Positions 52,380 through 57,814 of a DNA stretch of 57,814 nt are shown piece after piece. Location: positions 1-57,814 of the forward strand of contig NZ_CANPVO010000012.1 in NCBI RefSeq assembly GCF_947581785.1, given 5' to 3'. Position 1 is the stretch's first letter. Each line of letters starts with the position of its first letter. Under the pieces are notes generated by a model. It saw nothing but the letters and a program-made list of their open reading frames with translations, searched no databases and had not been told where the DNA came from. This DNA is from Candidatus Palauibacter polyketidifaciens. GTDB lineage: Bacteria; Gemmatimonadota; Gemmatimonadetes; Palauibacterales; Palauibacteraceae. Both the position numbers and the translations under genes were made by a program.

Positions 52380-52939
52380 GAAGTCGAGCGATGAAGATTC
52401 ACAGCTTCACTCTGATCGTTGAAGGCGTGGACATCCACGAGCAGGCTGTGCTCGACGCCCTCTACGAAGCCGGCTGCGATGACGCCCTGGTTGCAACAAC
52501 GAACGGAATCCAGCACCTGGATTTTGGACGCGAGGCGGCGAGCCTCTCTGAGGCGATCTCCTCGGCGGTCGCCGATGCCGAATCGGTCGACGGCCTTCGG
52601 GTAGTTCGGATCGCAGACCCCGACCTGGTGTCGATGTCCGAAATCGCGGCCCGGATCGGGCGCTCGCGCGAGTGCGTCCGGCTGTGGGTGAACGGAAAGC
52701 GCGGACCGGGCGGATTTCCGGCGCCCCTCAACAGTCCTCACGATCGGTACCGGTTCTGGCGCTGGTCCGACGTGGAAGGCTGGCTGAGAGGAGCCCTCGG
52801 AGGCGAACCGTGGTCGGCCGAGGATCACCTCCGGGCCGCGATCAACGCGGCGCTCGAACTCCGCCACCATTTCCGCCAGCTCGATCCCGAGGATCGTCCC
52901 GACCTCCGCGCCCTCGCCGGCCCTGCCCTTAGCGGCTGA
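52376..52939 (+). CDS. Helix-turn-helix protein, candidate antitoxin and autoregulator
   Basis: A 187-residue protein. The N-terminal 90 residues are a ferredoxin-like or HicB-like domain (IHSFTLIVEGVDIHEQAVLD, ALYEAGCDDALV, GIQHLDFGREAASLSEAISS). A helix-turn-helix follows (LVSMSEIAARIGRSRECVRL, WVNGKRGPGGFPAP), then FWRWSDVEGWLRGALGG and a helical tail. Similar two-part proteins occur next to small toxin-like genes in several high-GC bacteria. The ATG at 52376 has GGAAAG upstream and overlaps the toxin stop; an ATG at 52391 is an alternative. The HTH should recognise the inverted repeat before the toxin gene. Confidence 0.75.
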   Translation: MRSRAMKIHSFTLIVEGVDIHEQAVLDALYEAGCDDALVATTNGIQHLDFGREAASLSEAISSAVADAESVDGLRVVRIADPDLVSMSEIAARIGRSRECVRLWVNGKRGPGGFPAPLNSPHDRYRFWRWSDVEGWLRGALGGEPWSAEDHLRAAINAALELRHHFRQLDPEDRPDLRALAGPALSG

Positions 52940-52966
52940 GACTCCTTCCGGCGTTCGATTCCCGGT

Positions 52967-55900
52967 TCACGGTGGGCCGATGGTGACCTCGCGTGCGCCG
53001 GGGGGGACGTCGACGCGCTCGACGGCGCCGCCGGGCCATCGGACTTCGATCGCCAGGGGGGCGGCAGAGAGGCCGAGGATCTGCAGCGGGTCGTCGTGGG
53101 AGCCGGTTCCGGACCCGGCCCTTACTTCGCGCGCGGGGCCGAGGCCGTCGGCGTACACCACGCGCAGGACGGTCCCGATTCCGTGAGGGTTCTCGACCGT
53201 CCCGGCGACGCGGACCCGCAGGCCGGGCGCGGTGCCGGCACCGCGAAACAGTCGCGCCGCGCCGCCGTTGATCCCCAGCATAAAATCCATGCGGCCGTCG
53301 CCGTCGATGTCCGCGGCCGCGGCGCCGCGCTGGTCTCCGTAGGCGGCGACACCCGACTCCTGCCCCGGGACCGGGCGGAACCCGCCGCGCCCGTCGCCCT
53401 CGAGCCATAGCCCCCGCCCCGCGTCGTAGCGCGGCGTGTCCTCATCGGTGGCGAAGAAGTTCTGGGACAGGAACAGGTCCTCGCGGCCGTCTCCGTTGGC
53501 GTCCGCCACCAGGACTCCGAGCGAAGGAGCCTGCTGCGCCTCGCGCGGGAGCGGCGCCGCCTCGAAGCGGTCGCCCCGGTTCAGGAACACCGTGTGCCGC
53601 AGTTCCGCCGCCTCCAGCCGACCTTCCGGCCACGCCCCCAGCGCCTCGCCGACATCCGCCTCGGCGTAGGCCGCGCGCGTCGGCATGCGCCCTCCCACCG
53701 GCGGGATGTGCTCGGCGAGCCGGCCCAGCGCAGCCAGCGGTGCCGGCGCGCCGAGCCGCTCATCCCGCTGCGCTTCCACGAGATCGAGGGTGCCGTTGCG
53801 GTCCACGTCGGCGAAATGGAGTTCGAGCGGGGCCCCGGGCGTCGGGCGGTACTCGGTGTTGTCTCCCCACGAGACCGCCACCAGGTCCGGACGCCCATCC
53901 CCGTCGAAGTCGCCCGCGGACACGCCGTTCCAGCGCCCGACGTACACGGACAGGCCGACCGCCTCCGTGACGTCGGAGAAGCGCCCCCGGTCGTTCCGCA
54001 GCAACCGGACGGGGCCCCACTCGACGGAGACGGCGAGGTCCGGGTCGCCGTCCGCGTCGTAGTCCGCGAACACGGCTCCGGTCACCATGCCGAGACGCTC
54101 GAAGACCGCCGCATCCCGCCGGTCCTCCTCGAAGCCGCCGCCCGGACGGCCCCGGAACACCCGGGAGGGGCCGGAGAGCGGATAGCCCCCCGGCATGACC
54201 CGCGCGCCCACGAAGAGGTCGAGCCGTCCGTCGAGGTCATAGTCGGCGACGGCCAGCGGGCCTACCGACCCCGACGACCCCGGCGCGACGCCGCGGTTGA
54301 GCGGGGTCACCGCCACGCCCGCCATGGCTCCTGCGGGCCACGCCGCCGACACGACGGCCGGCACCTGCGTCACCTCCGTCGGCGGCGCCTCGTAGCTCGA
54401 CAGCCCGAGCAGCACCCTGGCCGTGTCCGCCACCGGGAGCGGGATCACGGCGGTCTGGTCGACGGGCGCCCGCGGTCCGGCCAGCGTCACGCGGACCAGC
54501 GTCCCCCCGTCGTTCCGAAACAGCGCCGGCGCCGCGCCGGCGCCCGAGCCCAGCAGCAGGTCGGGATCCCCGTCGCCGTCCAGGTCGTGCCACGCCACGC
54601 TCGGCCCCATCCGGGACAGCCGCAGCGGGAGGAGCGGCTGGCGCGCCGCCTCGGCGAACGGCGGCTCGTCGTGGATCGGCCCGAAGCTCTCGTCCAGCTC
54701 GAACCACGTGGCCGGCGCAGGGGCCGGCGCCGGCGCGGGCGTCCCCGTCTCGGCGCCCTCCGACGCCTCCGTTTCGAACACTTCGTACAGCCGATTCGCG
54801 CCATCGACGCGCACCACCGACCGGCCGCCGCCGCGCCAGTCCACGCCCAGCGTACCCTCGGCCACGTCCCCCATCGCGAATGAGACGAGCGCCTCCGAAC
54901 CCGAGAGATACCCGCCGCCCGCCGCGACCTCCTTCGTCTGGCGCGGGAGTCCGGGGACCTCCAGCCACACAGTCGCCCCGACCCCGGCCGTGTTCGGCGC
55001 CTCTCCCCGGAGCCGGACGGCCAGCCGCGGGGCCGCGGCGTCGTTGCGCAACAGCAGCGCCGGGCTGCCCAGCCGGTTCACGACCGCGTCCAGATCCCCA
55101 TCTCCGTCGAAGTCCGCCAGCGCCGCCCCGTGCGACACGTCCGGCTCCGGCGCCACGCCCCACGCGCGCCCCACCTCCTCGAATCCGGTCCCGCCCACGT
55201 TCCGGAAGGCCACGTTGTGCAATGGCAGCGGACGGTACAGGAGGGTGGACTCGCGCTCGCCGGAGAGCCCGGCCTCCCGGATGGAGATCTGGGTGTCCGC
55301 GTCCATGAGGTCCCGGATGTGGCCGTTCGGGATGAGGAGGTCTTCGAATCCGTCCAGGTCCACGTCGACGAAGAGCGCCGACCACGACCACCCGGACGCC
55401 TCGACCCCCGCCTGGCGCCCGATCTCCGCCCACGTGCCGTCCCCTCGGCTGGCGAGCAGCGTGTTGCGGTTCACCTGCTGCGCCCCGGAGGCCTCGCCGG
55501 GCGGCGTGTGCTCCACGCGCGACACCGGGTCCTGGGTTTTCCTTGAGCGCGAGTCGCGGGCCAGCATGTCGAGCACGAAGACATCCGCGTCGCCGTCCCG
55601 GTCGACGTCCGAGAAGTCCACCGCCATCGAGGAGGCGCTCGTCGTGGGAAGCGCATGGGGCGGCGGCAGGCGGAATGTGCCGTCCCCGCGATTGATCCAC
55701 AGCCGGTCGGGACTGTGGAGATCGTTCGCGACGTAGAGGTCCGGGTCCCCGTCGTCGTCCAGGTCCCCGAAGCGGGCCGCGAGCCCCCATTCGGTCGGGG
55801 CGATCTCCAGCGGCACACCGTCGGCGTCCAGGAAGGCGCCGGAGGAGAACGGGACATGCCGGAAGCCGCCCCCGTCGCTGCCGCCGCCACCTTCGTTGAA

Positions 55901-56701
55901 CTCATTCAGATAGAGTTCGTCGGCCTCCCCCCTCTCGAGCCGCACGACGCCATCCGCGCGCCACGCGAGTTCGTAGTGACCGGCGAAGCGCTCCACGACC
56001 TCGAATTCCCGCCCCACGCGCCGCACCGTATTGGGGAAAGCGACCTCGTCCCCGGAGAAGAGATCGAGCACGGAGCGGCTCTTGTAGCGCGTGAGGTAGA
56101 GGTCGAGATCGCCGTCGCCGTCGATGTCGGCCAGCGCGCTCGACATCCCTCCCCGCGAATCCCGCAGCCCCGCGTCCGGCGCTTCCGCGAATCGCCCCGC
56201 TCCGTCGTTGAGGAAGACGGACTTCGGACCCTCGATGGAGGTGAGCAGGAGGTCGAGGTCGCCGTCTCCGTCCACATCCACGAAGGTGGCGCCGGTCGAG
56301 AACCGGTCTCCCGCGTCGACGCCGCTCTCCGCAGCCGTCTCGCGGAACCGCCAGTCCCCCAGGTTGAGGTAGAGGGCGTTGGGCCCCTCCAGACGAGCGA
56401 GATAGAGATCCGGCCGGCCGTCCCCGTTCACGTCGCCCGCCGCCACTCCCGAGCCGTTCCCGCGCATCTGGTTCTCGATGAAGCGGGCGTCCGAGAGCGC
56501 GTTGCCGAAGTCAACTCCGGACCACGAGGGCGGAACGGAGGTGAATCCCGCTTCGGCCCCGTCCACCACTAGGGGCCGCCAGCGGGCGCCCGGCACCTCC
56601 GTCCACTGGTCCGGCTGCGCCGGAGCGGAGAAATCTGCCGGGCCGCAGGCCGCGACGGCGGCGGACAGAGCGCAGACGGCCCGGCGGGCGGCACGGCTCA
56701 T
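52967..56701 (-). CDS. Very large FG-GAP/VCBS-repeat lipoprotein with ASPIC/UnbV domain (CRTAC1-like)
   Basis: A 1,244-residue exported protein. The start at 56701 gives a lipoprotein signal (RRAVCALSAAVAACGP). Many calcium-binding-type repeats follow, for example GVAAGDVNGDGRPDLYLARL, FVDVDGDGDLDLLLTSIEG, LADIDGDGDLDLYLTRYKS, FVDVDLDGFEDLLIPNGHI, LADFDGDGDLDAVVNRLGS, FADYDADGDPDLAVSVEWG and AADIDGDGRMDFMLGINGG. It probably forms a long beta-propeller array on the cell surface. The C-terminus (LAIEVRWPGGAVERVDVPPG) is the ASPIC/UnbV domain. An ATG at 56740 would give a longer, less signal-like start. Substrate unknown. It lies 16 bases after the preceding gene. Confidence 0.92.
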   Translation of the reverse strand: MSRAARRAVCALSAAVAACGPADFSAPAQPDQWTEVPGARWRPLVVDGAEAGFTSVPPSWSGVDFGNALSDARFIENQMRGNGSGVAAGDVNGDGRPDLYLARLEGPNALYLNLGDWRFRETAAESGVDAGDRFSTGATFVDVDGDGDLDLLLTSIEGPKSVFLNDGAGRFAEAPDAGLRDSRGGMSSALADIDGDGDLDLYLTRYKSRSVLDLFSGDEVAFPNTVRRVGREFEVVERFAGHYELAWRADGVVRLERGEADELYLNEFNEGGGGSDGGGFRHVPFSSGAFLDADGVPLEIAPTEWGLAARFGDLDDDGDPDLYVANDLHSPDRLWINRGDGTFRLPPPHALPTTSASSMAVDFSDVDRDGDADVFVLDMLARDSRSRKTQDPVSRVEHTPPGEASGAQQVNRNTLLASRGDGTWAEIGRQAGVEASGWSWSALFVDVDLDGFEDLLIPNGHIRDLMDADTQISIREAGLSGERESTLLYRPLPLHNVAFRNVGGTGFEEVGRAWGVAPEPDVSHGAALADFDGDGDLDAVVNRLGSPALLLRNDAAAPRLAVRLRGEAPNTAGVGATVWLEVPGLPRQTKEVAAGGGYLSGSEALVSFAMGDVAEGTLGVDWRGGGRSVVRVDGANRLYEVFETEASEGAETGTPAPAPAPAPATWFELDESFGPIHDEPPFAEAARQPLLPLRLSRMGPSVAWHDLDGDGDPDLLLGSGAGAAPALFRNDGGTLVRVTLAGPRAPVDQTAVIPLPVADTARVLLGLSSYEAPPTEVTQVPAVVSAAWPAGAMAGVAVTPLNRGVAPGSSGSVGPLAVADYDLDGRLDLFVGARVMPGGYPLSGPSRVFRGRPGGGFEEDRRDAAVFERLGMVTGAVFADYDADGDPDLAVSVEWGPVRLLRNDRGRFSDVTEAVGLSVYVGRWNGVSAGDFDGDGRPDLVAVSWGDNTEYRPTPGAPLELHFADVDRNGTLDLVEAQRDERLGAPAPLAALGRLAEHIPPVGGRMPTRAAYAEADVGEALGAWPEGRLEAAELRHTVFLNRGDRFEAAPLPREAQQAPSLGVLVADANGDGREDLFLSQNFFATDEDTPRYDAGRGLWLEGDGRGGFRPVPGQESGVAAYGDQRGAAAADIDGDGRMDFMLGINGGAARLFRGAGTAPGLRVRVAGTVENPHGIGTVLRVVYADGLGPAREVRAGSGTGSHDDPLQILGLSAAPLAIEVRWPGGAVERVDVPPGAREVTIGPP

Positions 56702-56717
56702 GACGCGGGGGAGACGC

Positions 56718-57344
56718 TCAGAATCCGGAAAGGATCGCATCCGCGCGGCCGACGAGGGCCCGGTTGAGCGACAGCCACGCCTCCACCGTCGCGGGATCCG
56801 CCCAACCCGAGGCGGTGGCCGCCGTCAGCCCCGAGCCTCCCGGCCAGGGGCGACGTTCGACGAACTCGAGCACGTCCTCGAAGGCGGAGAACACGGTGGG
56901 GTCCACCTCAGTTCCGACTGAGGTGAGACGCTCGGAAACGGCGCCCCACTCCGCGCGCGTCGCCGCGTCCACGGCCAACTGGGGCAGGCGGACGGCACCG
57001 GCCAGGGAGCCGCCCAGCGGGTCGGAGGAGCCCGCCGAAGCCCCGGGTACGACCCAGGTCACGATCTGCCCCTCGAGCCCGAAGCGCCGGAACTCCTGCA
57101 GGCGGTAGAAGAGGGCGAGCGCGAGTTCCCGCTGAAGCTGCGCGGATTCGTCCGCGGCCTGGGCGAGTTGTCCCAGGCGCTCGTCCTGCCGCTCCACCAT
57201 CCCCGCCAGGATGTCCGCCGCGGCGCCACCGTCGTCCGCGTTTCCGCCGCCGAACCCGCCGAAGCCGCCCAGCGCGGCCCCGGCCGCGCCGCCCACGACG
57301 ACGCCGGCCAGAAGACCCAGCGCCGCCGCGCGGGCCGGCTTCAC
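56718..57344 (-). CDS. Unknown protein with N-terminal glycine-rich membrane segment
   Basis: A 208-residue protein. It starts at GTG 57344, overlapping the peptidase stop as GTGA. Residues 5-40 form a Gly/Ala-rich hydrophobic helix (ALGLLAGVVVGGAAGAALGG) and then a Gly-Phe-Gly run. A soluble helical part follows: GMVERQDERLGQLAQAADES, LFYRLQEFRRFGLEGQIVTW, and VSERLTSVGTEVDPTVFSAF near the middle. I do not recognise a family. Coupling to the peptidase upstream and proximity to the FG-GAP lipoprotein suggest a shared envelope or export role, which is inference. Confidence 0.72.
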   Translation of the reverse strand: MKPARAAALGLLAGVVVGGAAGAALGGFGGFGGGNADDGGAAADILAGMVERQDERLGQLAQAADESAQLQRELALALFYRLQEFRRFGLEGQIVTWVVPGASAGSSDPLGGSLAGAVRLPQLAVDAATRAEWGAVSERLTSVGTEVDPTVFSAFEDVLEFVERRPWPGGSGLTAATASGWADPATVEAWLSLNRALVGRADAILSGF

Positions 57345-57814
57345 GGCGAGTCGGTCGTCGTGCGCGCGTCGTCCTTCCCGACGCCCTTGACGTACTGGTC
57401 GAACCAGTCGATCCAGCGCGCCCACATGTCGAGGTTGTTCTCGATCGCACGCGGCGTGTGCGACTCGAAGGGATACTCGAACAGCGCTGCCGTCTTCCCG
57501 AGCCCGGTGAGCGCGTGGATCATGCGCCTCGACTGGATGGGATAGGTGCCCGAGTTGTTGTCGTCCGCCCCGTGGTAGAGTAGGAGCGGGGTGTTGATCT
57601 GGTCCGCCTTGAAGAACGGGGACATCTCCATGTACACGTGGGGCGCCTCCCAGATGTCCCGCGGCTCGGCCTGGAAGCCCATCGGCGTGAGCGAGCGGTT
57701 GTAGGCGCCGTCCCCCGCGATCCCCGCCTTGAAGAAGGGCGTGTGGGCAAGGAAGTTCGCGGTCGCGAAGGCGCCGTAGCTGTGGCCGCCGTGCCCGATC
57801 CGGTCCATGTCGAT
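57341..57814 (-). CDS. S9D-type prolyl oligopeptidase family peptidase (glutamyl endopeptidase-like), C-terminal part
   Basis: The minus frame enters from the right edge and ends at 57341. It contains the S9 catalytic domain end: the nucleophile motif IGHGGHSYGAFATANFLAHT, GIAGDGAYNRSLTPMGFQAE, WEAPHVYMEMSPFFKADQI, the acid loop LLLYHGADDNNSGTYPIQSR and the His loop FEYPFESHTPRAIENN. The GAYNRSLTPMGFQ and EMSPFFKAD patterns are those of the S9D group, including glutamyl endopeptidases. The beta-propeller part lies beyond the window. The C-terminus overlaps the start of the next gene by four bases. Confidence 0.88.
   Translation of the reverse strand: MDMDRIGHGGHSYGAFATANFLAHTPFFKAGIAGDGAYNRSLTPMGFQAEPRDIWEAPHVYMEMSPFFKADQINTPLLLYHGADDNNSGTYPIQSRRMIHALTGLGKTAALFEYPFESHTPRAIENNLDMWARWIDWFDQYVKGVGKDDARTTTDSP

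Noticed and set aside
55000..56500. Repeated DNA words in the FG-GAP gene considered as a repeat array
   Set aside because: They follow from the recurring DGDGDLD codons of the protein repeats.
1..57814. tRNA, rRNA, CRISPR array, phage or integrase genes
   Set aside because: Looked for in intergenic gaps on both strands and found no convincing cloverleaf, rRNA core sequence, regular spacers or integrase motif.

Overview
The window is a dense, high-GC bacterial chromosome segment with about 45 protein genes, no rRNA or tRNA that I can see, and no CRISPR array. Several genes point to a Gram-negative envelope: FtsEX with an EnvC-like activator, a SurA-like periplasmic chaperone, an MltD-like lipoprotein and Amidase_3. 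The very high GC, frequent GTG/TTG starts, the AmgK-like/RapZ-C fusion, the ~1,600-residue NAD-glutamate dehydrogenase and the FG-GAP and S9D secreted proteins fit a Gemmatimonadota-like organism. That taxonomic placement is inference and was not tested.

Layout: 1-3396 (minus strand) holds DUF72, rhomboid, leuB and a TPP riboswitch controlling thiC, which is cut by the window edge. A small ThiS/MoaD-like sulfur carrier follows on the plus strand. 3896-6331 is an accessory patch with visibly lower GC: a DUF3800 protein, a protein remnant and a Fic enzyme. 6672-14043 is a tightly coupled minus-strand run: ytxH-like, smpB, amidase, pyrK, pyrD, AmgK-like/RapZ-C fusion, MurU-like nucleotidyltransferase and quinone oxidoreductase. 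An M28 peptidase sits just upstream, divergent from a long plus-strand run from 15708 to 30460: DUF58, BatA/VWA, mfd, surA-like, pdxA, ftsE, ftsX, envC-like, holB, moaC and a UDP-sugar dehydrogenase. A 167-bp near-palindromic MITE-like element splits DUF58 from BatA.

30350-37648 carries the MltD-like transglycosylase, guaB, a small DUF2281-like protein, a WbpP-like epimerase, an Sfp-type phosphopantetheinyl transferase and glnA. The large glutamate dehydrogenase (37689-42530) converges on glnA, so ammonia assimilation and glutamate catabolism sit side by side. 42555-45374 has a mannose-6-phosphate-isomerase-type cupin, a three-repeat lipoprotein that seems to start at ATT, and a secreted SUMF1-type protein. 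45482-50599 is an SOS-type mutasome cassette: imuB, a DUF6504-like gene and dnaE2. The right end has a secreted HbpS/GlcG protein, DoxX, a two-gene candidate toxin-antitoxin module with a 9-bp inverted-repeat operator, a 1,244-residue FG-GAP/ASPIC lipoprotein, an unknown protein and the C-terminal part of an S9D-type peptidase.

Most interesting: the toxin-antitoxin pair with its operator (52112-52939), the MITE-like element (16656-16822), the kinase/RapZ-C fusion beside MurU (7676-10013), the ATT-started lipoprotein (43160-43954), and the low-GC DUF3800/remnant/Fic patch.
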